NCBI RefSeq assembly: GCF_018691265.1
Contig: NW_024881321.1
Coordinates: 24,649,698 to 24,713,697, forward strand
DNA: 64,000 nt
Reading direction: 5' to 3'
From: Tyto alba
Taxonomy: Eukaryota; Chordata; Aves; Strigiformes; Tytonidae
Position 1 is the stretch's first letter. Each line of letters opens with the position of its first letter. Made by a program: the position numbers and the translations under genes. Below the pieces are notes generated by a model. It saw nothing but the letters and a program-made list of their open reading frames with translations. It was not told the origin of the DNA and did not search any database. Shown piece after piece: positions 1 to 11,913 of the stretch.

Positions 1-469
1 CCCATACATGTTAACAGATACTCCTGAAAGACATGTCAAGGCATATAGAAGACAGGGAGCCAGCATGGCTTCAATGAGGACAAGTCGTACCTGACTAATC
101 TAGGGGCCTTCTGTGATGGAGTGACTGCATTAGTGGACAAGGGTAGAGTTACAGATAGAATCTACCTAGACACCCGTAAAACATTAGATACAGTCCCTCA
201 CAACATCCTTCTCTCTAAATTGGAGAGACACAGGTTTGGTGGATGAACTGGTAGATGGATAAGGAATTGGCTGTATGGATGTGTCCAAAGAGTTACAGTC
301 AACAGCTTCATGTCCATGTGGAAACCAGGGATGAGTGTTGTCCCTCAAGGGTCCATACTGGAACAAATACTATTAAATATCTTCATCAATGACATAGACA
401 GTGTGATTGAGTGCACCCTCAGCAAGTCTGCAGATGACACCAAGCTTGATGGTGTGGTTTATTCGCTAG
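1..469 (+). mobile_element. CR1 LINE, ORF2 reverse-transcriptase fragment (first block)
   Basis: The plus-strand translation follows CR1 ORF2 reverse transcriptase. It reads a KSYLTNL-type motif, then [10 protein letters not shown], then DTVPHNIL, then WIRNWL, then VVPQGSIL, and finally ADDTKLDG, which contains the catalytic ADD. The residue before ADD is Ser where CR1 has an aromatic. A stop falls after the RFGG motif near 245, so the copy is dead. The element enters from the window's left edge, and its 5' extent is unknown. It is cut at 469 by an LTR and resumes at 1354 at the next expected residues, so 1-469, 1354-1998 and 2176-2365 are one insertion. Confidence 0.85.
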
Positions 470-1353
470 TGTCATGTCCCAGTTTCGTGGGATGATGACT
501 CAGATTTGTTGATTCCCAGGTAAGGGTTAAGGTGAAATGACACTAGTGATTCTTCAATTCACAAAAATCAATTTTTATTTGCTCACAACAGATATTAACA
601 TGAAACTTTGTCAGAAAGCCTTACAACCTCTCCAACAAGTGGTAAACTCCACAATTTACACCAACAAACCACAAATCTTATAGTCTACCCTGACAAGCCA
701 CAAAGTAAACATGCCCCAACAAGCTGTGAACATTCCCCATAAGCCTTGCTGTCTCTGCAGGGATATAGGGATAATGAGGGAGAAGAGAGAGAGAAAAAAA
801 GGAAAACAAACAAAACAAGAAAGATTTCACCTCTCCCAGTTCCAGTGTTGGTCCAGCCAGCCTAGATGTCTGGTTCCGAAGGAGTGCACCACTCAGGGAT
901 ATAATTCTTGTCTTTTTATAATCACTTGCCCCGCTTCCAGGCAGGCACTCAAACTCATTAGTCTAATTAGGTGTCATGCACAGGCCATGCTTCTAGAATC
1001 CTCTTGGTTTTGATGCATGCATAGTTTGTACCTTCAGGGTCTTCTGGAAATGGGTCAGTGGGCTTGGGGGTAATTGAGTAGTTATTCCCCTCCTCCTGCA
1101 GATATGACCAGTGTCTGACCTTTCTTCTTGGTGCATGCATTGTGAGAGCGACTTCTCTATTGGCTCTTTATGGAGTTGCTCAAGACAGGGAAGTCCAGTC
1201 TCAGAAAAGTGTGGCCTTACCTCCACAGAACCCTCTTTTATAGCCACATTTTTCAGTAATTTTTTGCGCAACCCCAGCATTTCCATAGAAATCATCTTCT
1301 TTACCAAAGTTCTTTATCAAATGTTTGAGACATTAACTATGTGTACTGTCACA
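470..1353 (-). mobile_element. Solo LTR (884 bp) inserted in CR1
   Basis: The block is absent from the CR1 reading that flanks it. It starts TGTCATG and ends TGTCACA. It is flanked by GCTAG (465-469) and GATAG (1354-1358), a 5-bp target-site duplication with one difference. Minus orientation is inferred from a minus-strand AATAAA at 574-579 and a minus-strand TATAAAA-like box near 913-920. A second TATAAAA-like site lies near 1233-1240 and an inverted CCAAT near 1155-1165. The 5-bp TSD would fit an ERVL-like or gamma-like retroviral LTR. No internal retroviral genes are present. The family was not recognised by name. Confidence 0.7.
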
Positions 1354-1998
1354 GATAGAGAGAAGGAATGTCATCCAGAGCAACCTTGGCAGGCTTGAGG
1401 AGTGGTCCCATGTGAACATCATGAAGTTCAACAAGATCATATGCAAGGTCCTGCACATGGGTCAGGGCAATCCCCAATAGCAAAACAGACTGGGGGATGA
1501 ATGGATTGAGAACAGCCCTGCCAAGAAGGACTTGGGAGTACTGGTAGATGAAAAATTCAGTATGAGCCAGCAATGTGTGCTCACAGCCCAGAAACCAAAT
1601 CATATCCTGGTCTGTATCAAGAGAATTGTGGCCAGCAGGTCGAGAGAGGTGATTCTTCCCCACTACTATGCTCTCATGAGATCCCACCTGGAGTACTGTA
1701 TCCAGCTTTGGAGCTCTCAGTACAAGACAGACTGTGGGTCCAGAGGAGGGCCAAGAAGATTATCAGAGAGCTGGAACATCTCTCCTATAAAGAGAGGCTG
1801 AGAGAGTTGGTGTTGCTCAGCCTGGAGAAGACAAGGTTTCAGGGATGTTTTGTTGCAGACTTTCAATACTTAGAGGGGGTTTATAAGAAAAATGGAGAGA
1901 TATTTACCAAGGCCTGTAGTGACAAGTCAAGGGCCAATGGTTTTAAAGTTAGAGAGGATAGGTTTAGTTTGGACATAAGGAAGAAATTTTTTTATGAT
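1354..1998 (+). mobile_element. CR1 LINE, ORF2 C-terminal region (second block)
   Basis: This continues the CR1 of 1-469. It encodes the region after the RT catalytic motif: [60 protein letters not shown], then [19 protein letters not shown] and SLDIRKKFF. A stop follows GNPQ near 1480. A frame change near 1735 separates the two longest open stretches. The segment is interrupted at 1999 by a short LTR inside the AGAAATTTTTTTA tract that precedes the CR1 3' end. Confidence 0.88.
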
Positions 1999-2175
1999 TG
2001 TCCTGGTTTGGGATGGAATGGAGTTAATGTTTCTTCTTAGTGGCTGGAATAGTGCTGTGTTTTGGATTCAGGATGAGATTTGATATGAGAAGAATGCTGA
2101 TAATACTCTGATGTTTTCATTTGTGGATGAGCAGCTGCATGGTGTTTGACTGCTGACTGGGTTTAAACCACGACA
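1999..2175 (+). mobile_element. Short solo LTR derivative (177 bp)
   Basis: The sequence starts TGTCCTGGTTTGGGATGG and continues with the GAGTTAATGTT and AATAGTGCTGTGTTTTGG motifs shared with the 590-bp LTR at 34,331. It then jumps to the family's distal end, GGGTTTAAACCACGACA. Only about 177 bp remain, so the middle of the LTR (promoter, R, most of U5) is deleted. The flanks are ATGAT (1994-1998) and GTGGT (2176-2180), a weak 3-of-5 TSD match. CR1 sequence resumes directly afterwards. Confidence 0.75.
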
Positions 2176-2365
2176 GTGGTGATGGTGGTGAGACACTGGA
2201 ACAGGTTGCCCAGAGAAGCTGTGGACATCCCATCACTGGAAATGTTCAAATTCAGGCTGGACAGGGTTTGAGCAGTGAAAGATGTTCCTACCCATGTCAG
2301 TGTGAGTTGGACTAGATAATCTTTAAAGATTCCTTACAACCCAAACCATTATGTGATTCAATGAA
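2176..2365 (+). mobile_element. CR1 LINE 3' end (third block)
   Basis: This is the standard CR1 3' terminus: a GAGACACTGGAACAGGTTGC motif, CCCAGAGAAGCTGTGGA, the block around GGACTAGATAATCTTTAAAG, then CTTACAACCCAAACCATT. It closes with degenerate copies of the 8-bp CR1 tail repeat (ATTCTATG-like: TTATGTGATTCAATGA). The end of this tail at about 2365 is the true 3' end of the CR1 that began before the window. Confidence 0.88.
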
Positions 2366-3532
2366 CTTTAAGTCACCAAAGTGGAGTTGTTTGGAATTTT
2401 CTGAAACAAAGCTATTTAAACTGAATATTTCTGTATGAACTTTTATGTCCTTGGAGATTCTACTTCAGTGAAGAAATAAACTTGTATTGTACATAAGCAA
2501 ACCATCAACTGAGTATATATAATGCATAATTTACACAGTAAATACAGATATTTATGAAGGCTGACAGCATAAATACATGAACAAATTAAAGTAAGAGTTT
2601 ATGTGTAAAACCACATCCACTAATGCATCTGGAATTCAGGCAAATAAATAATAATTAAAAAAAGGAGGCTTTATGGCTGTTCACACAGAGATATGAAATC
2701 TCTTATTTGTTCATCTTAATTGATCTAAAGGTTCAGACTGACAACCAAATTGCTTCATGTCATCTAAGCTCTGATAACTGTCATGTTTCTGTTCCTAGTA
2801 AAAGTAAAGTAATACAGCATTGTTTAACTCTCATTCATTGTAAGTCATTGATCAAGACAAATTCTAAACTATCTGAAAATAAATAAAAAATAACAAAATT
2901 GAAATATTAACATAAACATATTGTACAACTGAAGTCATCTAAATGAGAAAGGTATGCAGTAGAGTGGCATTACTAGTCTAGACTAAAAATGTTGGTGTTA
3001 ATGAAACAACTTTCCTGTGTTAGAAATGTTTTGGTTTGTTTTGGGTTGTGGTTTTGGTGTTTGTTTGTTTGTTTGATTGGGTTTTTTAAATGTAAAAATA
3101 GCTCCCATTCTCATTTAAGATTTCTTTTAAAAAAATACATTATTTATAAAATATGATCTGAGGGAAACCACGCATTTCATATTAATTGAGGTGTTTCAAT
3201 ATTTAATCATAAAACTATTCTTTACTTTTTTGTCATGTTTTAAAATAATTGATCTGTATTACATATAAGAAATGGTTTACCAAAAAGATTCAGGAACAAC
3301 AAAAAAGAACATTTCAACAATCTTAACTTTTTTTCACAATACATTTATATAGTTTCTTGCCACAAAATTTTCTTGTAACAGTTTCTCTTTTATTGAAGAA
3401 GAACCTTCCACAAAAAGCAAAATTAACAAAATCTTTATTTAGATTAAAAAAACCTTTTCTGCTTTGGCTAGAATGAACTTTGGCATCTGTAACCCTTGAC
3501 TATAGTGGGCATATGGTAACACAACAGGACAG
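2366..3532. other. AT-rich intergenic sequence
   Basis: No coding frame or recognised repeat was seen. There is a low-complexity T/G-rich patch (GTTTGTTTGTTTG) near 3045-3080 and scattered A and T runs. Confidence 0.6.
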
Positions 3533-3692
3533 GGTATGAAGCCAAGTCCACAATGAAGTGACACCAGCTTTTGCTTTATGTTATGTAATCATATCACCCT
3601 GAGACACTGGATATTCCTCTATGTGAAATGGTCTCTGTGTCTGTGGTTCCTTGAATCATGAGTTGGAATTCACATCAGACAAGAAACAAGTT
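3533..3692 (-). repeat. Direct-repeat copy 1, probable LTR end
   Basis: About 160 bp are repeated in the same orientation at 4920-5084. Shared landmarks are GCCAAGT, CACAATGAAGT, TCACCCTGAGACACTG, CTCTATGT, AAGTTGGAAT-like sequence and CACATCAGACAAGAAACAA. On the minus strand a TTAATAAAAC poly(A)-like signal (complement of 3689-3698) is followed by a T/G-rich stretch, as in the R-U5 part of an LTR. Minus orientation is an inference. No TSD could be fixed. Confidence 0.55.
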
Positions 3693-4919
3693 TTATTAAA
3701 AGTAGCTGAATTTGGAGGACTTCAAGACTCCGAGGATTTCTCCTTCCCAGCACACTACACTAGAAAAGAGTCAAACTGGGTAGACTTTAAGGCACAAGTT
3801 ACTCCACCACAGCGCAATGGATGCATGTTTCTGTACTCTTAGGTCCAGTTGATGGTGAGACTGAGAATGTATTCTTGTTAAACATACATATACATGCATG
3901 CATGCATGCACAGAAGTCATGTCAAGCCCCACAAATAACACAGAGAACACCTTTATCAGCACCAATGTAAACACAGATAGTACTCACATAAACATGAACA
4001 ATGGGGCCAATGTTGAACTTATTTTTAGGCTGACCGAGATTGATCACTCTCATTCTCTTGATTCACAAGAACACCCACACTCATACATCTCTCAGATACT
4101 TGGACAAACTTCAAGTCTGTCCAAAATATATGTCCAGACCATAGGCCTCATGCAGTCACTATCTCTCACGGTGTCAAGTTTGCTAGTGGTGACACATACA
4201 AGTCTGTGTCTATCCTGTAGCTGGTCTCAAAACTATGGTCTCCCTTAGTTTCTCCAGTCCCTGATTTCCTCCGCAGCAATTGGACCCTTTGTCGGGGAGT
4301 CTTTCTCTCTCCAGGTATTGGTAATTGCAGTTCATATTCGACTTCCTGAATAGTCCGCCTTCTGATTTGTTAACTGTTACATGCACAACTCAGAGCAGGG
4401 AGTTCAGCCACACAGAAAAAAGTTCAAAATATAATTCAACAAGAATACAGGATAGATTGTGTCAATCAAACATAGCACTCTGTCAAACAGGTGTACTGAT
4501 CAGACCCTGATTACAGGTCAACCCATTCTTTTTAACCCTTTTTCCTCTTTTTCCCATGGTTGTTCTTCCATGTTCCACCTTGATCAATCCTTTTCCCTGC
4601 CTTTGGTCCTTACCTGAGACATTCCATTTTAAGTTTTTTACAGTACCAAAATTAATTTCCCCATTGTGTTTCATAAAAAATCCTATAGCCCTTTAGGCAG
4701 TAATCCCATTTAGTTTGCACGGTGTTCCAAAGAGAGACTTTGTTTCCTTGACATTTTGGAGAGCTTCACACCAGGGACAATGGTCTAATCATTGTCCTTT
4801 GATGGTTTTAGGAGTAGCTGATTCAGTTCCTATGGTTCATGGTCTGTCATTGTTTGTCTGATCCTAATTGGGTCTCTGTCTTTAACTGGATAAACTTTTA
4901 GTTGCAAAGCCTAATATTC
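3693..4919. other. Spacer between the direct repeats, possible LTR or ERV remnant
   Basis: This holds a short (ATGC)n microsatellite at 3884-3911 and then C/T-rich non-AT sequence unlike the flanking desert. It may be the rest of a long minus-strand LTR whose distal end is copy 1, or a decayed internal region between two LTRs. I see no gag, pol or env-like reading frame. Confidence 0.4.
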
Positions 4920-5084
4920 TGTATAGGGAGCCAAGTTACAATGAAGTCACACCAGAATTTACTTCATGTTACAGTAATACCTCACCCTGAGACACTGTGG
5001 AGATGTCTCTATGTAAAATGATCTGTGGTTGCCATACGTTCAATAACAAGTTGGAATGCACATCAGACAAGAAACAACTGCTCT
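4920..5084 (-). repeat. Direct-repeat copy 2, probable LTR end
   Basis: This is the partner of 3533-3692 in the same orientation, about 1.39 kb away. It starts at TGTATAGGGAGCCAAG and ends after CACATCAGACAAGAAACAA. Similarity to copy 1 stops beyond this point, so the copies are not two complete LTRs of one simple provirus. Confidence 0.55.
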
Positions 5085-6219
5085 TCATAAAATTCATTTC
5101 ATACTGGAAATTAGCACAGTGAACCAAGATTAGCAAATTCTTTGATGATAAAATTTACCAAGGAAGATTTGCAGCTGGAATCATGTACAAGTAACCCAAA
5201 CAAATGACAAGAAACAGTCTGTGTGATTCCATGAAAGAAATAAAATGTTGAAAGCTACTGTACCTCTACACAAGACAATTCCTGATTGGAGTGCAGGACT
5301 ATCCATTAGATGTGATTATTAAAATGTGTAACTGTGGAACTGGGTTGAGTTCATTATAATTTGGATCCTTCCACAAAGAAAGCAGACAGCAGTGTATTTC
5401 ATTATATGTGGGAGGTGAAAGGAGGCATCCACTGATCCGAGTACATAAGGCATGGCTCTTGTGAAAGAGAGTTGAATGTTTACCAAAGACTATTTCTGAA
5501 AGCTGACATAGAACACTTCTGTGATTCTGACAGAATCATGAGTAATGGTCCTTGTACTGCAGTAACTAACAATAAACTTAGAGCACTTAAAGATTTCTTG
5601 TGTCTGTACTCATTTTGCCCACAAGGAATGTGTTTTTGTTAAAGCATCTGATTCAAGCTAATTGGAATAAACACACAGACCAGGGAAGATCAAGGGAAGA
5701 ATGACATCCCAGAAACCCAAGTAACCCAATTAGTGCAAACCCAGTGCCTTGAGTTAACTACTCCTTCAGATGATTAAAGAAGAAAGATTAGATCATTGAC
5801 CTTGTTGTGAAAACTTTCAATTTGACTCAACTAAACAAATTCTTCTGGAGGCCACACAAACTAAAGGACATTATTGCCTCAAGGGTTATAAGACCATTGG
5901 GGTTTAAGGTGAAATTGACAGTGTCAAGGTTAAAGGGACCTTGACAGCAAAACACTGCAATTTCAAATGTATGAAAGTTTTAAGAATTACACAGTCCCTC
6001 TGTCCCACAGGGGAGATGGCAGGTTCAGAAGAAAAATTGAGGGAGTCAGTGAGGTGGTTCCAGCTGTGGGGCTCACAGTCCTTGCGGTGGGCTGGGTGTC
6101 CCTGGGGTGTTTCTTGGGTGCTTCTGGAATCTTTTAGATCTTGCTCTCCCACCTGTGACATCTCTCCTGGAGTCACACTGAGCATCATCAGGACAAGGAT
6201 GCAGCAGAGAGTACCCACT
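5085..6219. other. Intergenic sequence, no gene recognised
   Basis: The first part is AT-rich. From about 5,890 it becomes more GC-rich, running into the dispersed repeat at 6220. The phrase AAGGTGAAATTGACAGTGTC near 5,907 loosely echoes AAGGTGAAATGACACTAGTG near 529 in the first LTR, which may mean old LTR sequence starts here. Confidence 0.35.
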
Positions 6220-6450
6220 TTCTGACAGGCGTCTTCTGCATCAACCAGAAACTAACAAATGGCTGTCACTGTCACTTGTACTCAGAATCTGCCCATCTGT
6301 GGGGTTCTTGGGAGTCTACAACTTCAGTGATTGACAGGTTGTTTAAGGTCAAGGTACTCCTGTACTTTTTTTAACTAGGTTACTCTCTTATCCAATAGGG
6401 TTAGTTAAAGTTCATATGCTAACACTGTTGTCAGCGAGACGCAGCTGCAT
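6220..6450 (+). repeat. Unnamed dispersed repeat, copy A
   Basis: This is similar by eye to 47,205-47,430. Shared landmarks in order are ACAAATGGCTGTCA-like sequence, TCTGCC, GTGATTGACAGGT, TTTAAGGTCAAGGTA-like sequence, TTTTAACTA, AGGGTTA, and TGCTAACAC followed by CAGC. The family was not recognised. The TGCTAACA end followed by a short gap and a GTCAGC/GGCAGC stretch could be an LTR end plus primer-binding site. About 65 bp on, at 6486-6493, is a consensus-like splice donor (CACGTAAGT). Both readings are speculative. Confidence 0.5.
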
Positions 6451-9041
6451 TGCCACATGGACTTACTAGGAGATGCGGGACCAGCACGTAAGTTTGAGAT
6501 TGCTAAAACTTATAATGGAATTTTGTAGGGATGTTTATATAATTTAATCTATATAATACGTATTTGTCTGTATTATATACTATATAGTTTGTTTAACTAT
6601 ATGCAATGAATATGTTTACATACACAATATATAGTATATAAAGATTTATAATTTGTATGTTATAAAAATGGTTATTTTAAGATACGTAATAATTATAATG
6701 TATTATTATGATTAGGTATTACAGCTGTGACATTCATTTTTTCATATGGAGTTAGTTGAATGTAGGTAGCGGCATGCATATGAGGTAATGGCTATCCAAT
6801 GTGTGGAACCCAATATACCCTGTAGTTACACAGGTTGCTTAGAAGTGAGCTTGAAGTGGATTTCTTATGAAAATATTAACATTAAAAAAGTAAATTAATA
6901 AAAATTAAGGGTTTTGTAGAATGCAATTAATGCATCTGATGTTGCAGTGGCAGATAATTTGCTGGCAGGGTTGTTTTATTTGCATAGTGAGAACTGACAG
7001 AACCATTTGTCTTACACTCATCTGCTCATGACAACTGCTCATAAAAACTGTTATTTACATTATTATCTGGAGGTTACAGTGTTAGCAGTGTATTCTTCTC
7101 TCTTAACTTTTACCTAAGTGAGTGTTTTGGGCATCTTTTTCTATTTTAATCAGCTCTATGTTGTTGTCTTCTGTGTGATAGGCCAAGGATGGGAAATGTC
7201 TAATTTGACTCTTTTTGGTCAAATCTTATAAAAAGATGTTTCCTGTTCATAACATAGCAGGAATTTCCACAGAAAAATACTGAATAGAATAGAAATACAT
7301 AGAATATGTATAATAAATAGACCTGAAGCATTATTTAAACCTACATAATTTAACAGAATATTTATTTTTCCGTACAGATATAAGGATATAAACTCTTTTA
7401 ATTCAAAATAATTATATCAGAAACATATATATTTCTTCTATTACATTTTATAAAACATTTTTATGACAATGTGCACAAATTTCTCTATTTTGAACCAACT
7501 ACAAAATCTTACACACCCAGATTGCCTCATCTAAACAGTGTAAAAGAGTAATTTTATCTATATGCTAGTTATGAAGGTGTTTGATGTTTACAATAACATC
7601 ATTGCACTAGTGCTGAGGAAGAATTAAAATACTTTGTGCAGCTTTGCTGAAAACATGTTTTCTCATTCTGGAGCTTTGGACTGACATTTTCCCATAATAT
7701 GATTCTTAAAATACTAAAAATGCATGTGTCAGCTGTGCTTTAAAATTTTAGTATGACTGCTTCAAACTTGAAATTTAAGCCTTCAAGTCCTAAAGTCTAC
7801 ATCTCTAGACACGAAGATCTCTTGACATTAATAAAAGAAAGGTGTGGATTTAGCAGAACTTAAGCTTTGTGAAACATCAGAGTGAGATCCAAGTAAAATG
7901 AAGTTCCTTAATGATCCCCAATTCTAAGTGCTTGGCTAATTACTCCTTCTAAAGGCAATACCTAGTTTTCTACATTTTCAGAGAAGAGTATATATTTTAT
8001 ATATTTAACACATATTTATTTAATATATACATCTAAGTTTAATATATATATTTATTGTATTTAATGGACTCACTAGGAAGTTCCATATACATACACTAAT
8101 ATTTAAGCTAAGCAGAAGGACACCGCCCCTCCCCAAATTGATAGCATTTATCTCTATTCCATCAACTATACAAAACAGCTAATTTAGCAGGAAGGCTTCA
8201 ATAGGTATCTAGAACCTTGGCACAAATTGCTTAAATTAAAGACCCCATTCTGTGAAATAGAATTTTAACTCTAATATAGATCCTCATAATAGCGTCCTTA
8301 CAGTAAACATGTGATCTGAGATTGCTGAGATTCTGAGATTCACAATGATCAATCTATGACATAAAGTGGGATAGTTTAGTCAATACACAGGAAACACAGA
8401 ACTATCTTGGCTGTCTCTGTCATAACCAATCTTCTGAAAACAGGACTGAAAATTTTAAAGTCCATTCTGAATCTGGGCTGAGGATCAATATAGTAGAAAA
8501 TATTTACAGACCGACTGATTTATCAGCTATTAGGGAAAGGATCTAGTTGCCTGAATAGGTATTGCCATTTTGAGCTGCCCTGGAGTATCTGAGAAATCTG
8601 CTGATCTGGCAGATATGACAAAGATGCTATAGAAAACCATCATGATCCTGAAGCATTAACAGACTCTCAAGTAGGGTGCTAAGGGTATCTCAAACTATAT
8701 CCTATATAGGAGCAAGGGAGTCAAGCCTTAAACTTTCAGGTGAAATGACTTTTCTGATCCAGCAACTGTATTTACTAAATCTACAGTGACTATAATAAGA
8801 ATTTATACAATTAGTTTTCATGTAAATACTTTAGGCACCTAACAATAAGTGTCCTATTCCAAAATGAATCTCATTACTGGATTATTATTTTCTTTCAAAA
8901 TAGTAAAAGCAGAACTGACCTTGCCTTACAGTCTAAGAGTTAGGATTACTGGGTATATTGGGTGATTGTCTAAGGAGGACATACATACAAGAATGTTTAG
9001 TGAGGGAATTCTTTCTCATTTAAAACAGACTACCAGATAAG

Positions 9042-9112
9042 TAGCTGTCACTGTGGAGGTGGGATTCAGAGCTCAAACCCACTTCCTGTTCTTAAAGTTC
9101 TACATCAACTTT
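9042..9112 (+). repeat. Possible ancient MIR-like SINE remnant
   Basis: The stretch GTAGCTGTCACTGTGGAGGT followed by GGGATTCAGAGCTCAAACCC resembles the conserved MIR 3' segment (...AGTGGCAGAGCTGGGATTCAAACCC...). It is short and diverged. This is recognition by eye only. Confidence 0.3.
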
Positions 9113-11869
9113 CTTGTGAAGAAAGTGCACACAAAATACCTAAACATATTATAATGACAGTGCAGTAGAAGAGTAGCATAGCAGTACCGTAAGAAAGACT
9201 ATAATTTCACAGTGGAGCCATACTAAATTGCCTGGGAAAGTTTAATACAAGCATTCATAATTATTCAGTTCTTGATTTCTCAACTTTAATGCTCTTTTCA
9301 TCTTGCATGTACAAAAGCTATGTATGATTGTTATTCCTGGGCAATTAAACTTTTGTCAGGATAATGAAAAGTCAACTTGTAGTTTCAACATTATTGTTGA
9401 AATAAAAGGGTTATTTACTTGACTAACACCACAGGACTTCAGACAAACAAGGAAACAAACAAGAAATGGTTTGAATGCTCAGGCACAGAAACATTATCAG
9501 AACAATAAATTAATGAATAATTTAAACATGAACAACTTATAAATAATAAGAAAAGAAAGCAAAATCCCAAGTGTCAGAAAAAGGAGGAAACAGAAATTTA
9601 AAGAATTAGAGCTAAAATCCTGAAATAACTTATATGATCTTTTTTTTCGACAAAACTCATCTTGCTGTACATCGTTGTTACATGTTTTTGTGCATTCTAT
9701 ATATTTATAAATATATTCACATGGTTTATTTAAACCACAGAGCCATACAACAGAGAATAAATATATAGTTATTAGATCAGCTATAGATATTTGTGGCACA
9801 GATGTGTAGCTGATGTAAGATGTGATGAATCACACAGCTTCTGAATAAAACTCAGACTTCCAGCTTTCAAGATATTCTTACATTCAGCAAATATTTTAGC
9901 CTCTGTCTCATGTCTGTAGACAGAGATAGGAATGCAGTCCTCTGAACCAGAGATCAGCAATTGATGAAAACAGTTCCAGTCAGCAGAGGCTTTCCTCCAT
10001 GAAAAAGATACAAAAGTTTCTTTCTTTAAAAAGAATCATCCCGATGTATAAGAATATGCTGTATAAAGTGTAAAGACAGAGAGGGAATATGAAATATTGA
10101 GGGAATGACTGGGGAATATGAGGTATGAGCTAAAGACAGGAAAAGGTGAAGTAATGTATCATGATGGTTTAGAAAAATAAGGAAGGCCAGCTTTAATAGA
10201 TGATGGATCCTGAAGGCTGATAGAATTTTATATGTTAGACAATTAGTTTATTCATATTGAATTGCAGTGAACATTGAGGATGAGTCAACTTAATTTTTTG
10301 CTCAGGAGAATTAAAGTTTGTAAGAGAAGAGTACACACAGAACTAGGGTTTCTAATGACTAATGAGCTTGAGGCTGCTGTAACCCTCTTCATTTGAGGAA
10401 TTCTGACTTCACTATATTTCAGTTTTGATTTCTTCAATATTATAAGAAAAAAAAAATCTCTGTTCTTATGAAAATATCAGGTTTTTCTACCCTTTCTTCA
10501 ATTTAAAAAGTGAGTTGGGGGAAAAAAGCCCCAGACACAAAAACTTTCAATGCATGAGTAGAACATTCCCTATCTAGTAGATAGTAGAAAAAGGGTAAAG
10601 AGGAGGAAAATGGCTGAATCATTATTTGTATTTTTTTTTAAATTAACACTAAAATATCAAAACTATGCTTGCTCCCCTTGATGAACAATTTTTCTGCTTA
10701 TTTTAATCTATTGTCTATGACCATTGTTCCTATTTGTTTCTAGGAAATTCCTTCCTCGTGGTTAGTTTGAATTGTTGTATTCTACTCTTGCAGAAAAAAA
10801 AAATCACATAGCTAAAGTATGAAGTAAGGTTTACTTTAAGATTCACATAATTGCTGAATGTTCTAGTTGCTAGAATATGAAGTTGGGATTGATCCATAAA
10901 ATAATTACAAATAATAACCTCCCTAGTTTTTAAGGCTAACGAGACCAAGATTTTTCCCTTAGAATATATGTATTTATATTTATGCTGCGGCTCTCAGCTC
11001 TCCTTAATATGGAATAACTGAAAACTGCTCATCAGTCCTCCCTTCTTTTACCTTCATTTTTCTGGTTCTAGCATTTCACCTGAAGCTAGGGATTTGTTTC
11101 AAAAATTAACCCAATAACAAATAAAATAGAAATAAAATAGATAATCAGTTATCAGATGCCATGTACTTACAGATCTAATTCATGAAGCAGCTGCACAAAT
11201 GTTAGCAGTAGGAGAAAGGAGATAGCAGCAGGTTATGGGGAACTTCGCTTTACCTGTATTTTTATAAGGTTAAAGTGGGAATGGAATCAGAGATTCATAC
11301 CAATATGAATCAGTAGCTAAGTGTTTATCTGCTTTAATGGCAGCCCAAATATTTAGATTTCAAAATAGTCTTTGAATATAATTTTAGGCTTCCATTTTTG
11401 AAAATGTATTTTGAATTAATCATATCTTCTAATACTCCTATGAACTTTGAAAGCATTATACCATTTTTGACTGGTATGAGAGATCTACATGAGAAGTGAC
11501 TGCCTAAACATTTCATAGTCTGACCTGAAAATAAAACTAGATAACATAGAAACAGTGGGGAAAACTAGAGTGAATACCATAGCAACTCCCATGAAATGTT
11601 AGAAAATAATGAGATGTGGTCAAGAAGAGCTAATAGCCTGTTTTTCTCAACATATATTTCTGGATGTTGGCCCAGCATTGTTAATTATTTATATATATTA
11701 CATCAGGATAACTGACCTGAGATACAGAAAATATACAGCTTCACACAAACAAGCAAACAACAAAAAAATTAAGATGATATTTTAAGCAATAAATAAAAAA
11801 TTTAATGCTCTAAATAAATAATAAAATTTAAATAATAAATAAAAAATTTAAATAAAAATTGTTTATTTT

Positions 11870-11913
11870 GAGATTAAAAATAAAATAAATAAATAAATAA
11901 ACATAAAATAAAA
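11870..11913. repeat. (AAAT)n microsatellite
   Basis: AAATAAAATAAATAAATAAA and similar units sit inside a broader A/T-only region from about 11,760. Confidence 0.75.

Noticed and set aside
1573..2040. 155-codon plus-strand frame
   Set aside because: Its C-terminal half is CR1 ORF2, its N-terminal half is CR1 in the wrong frame, and the end runs into an LTR. It is not a host gene.
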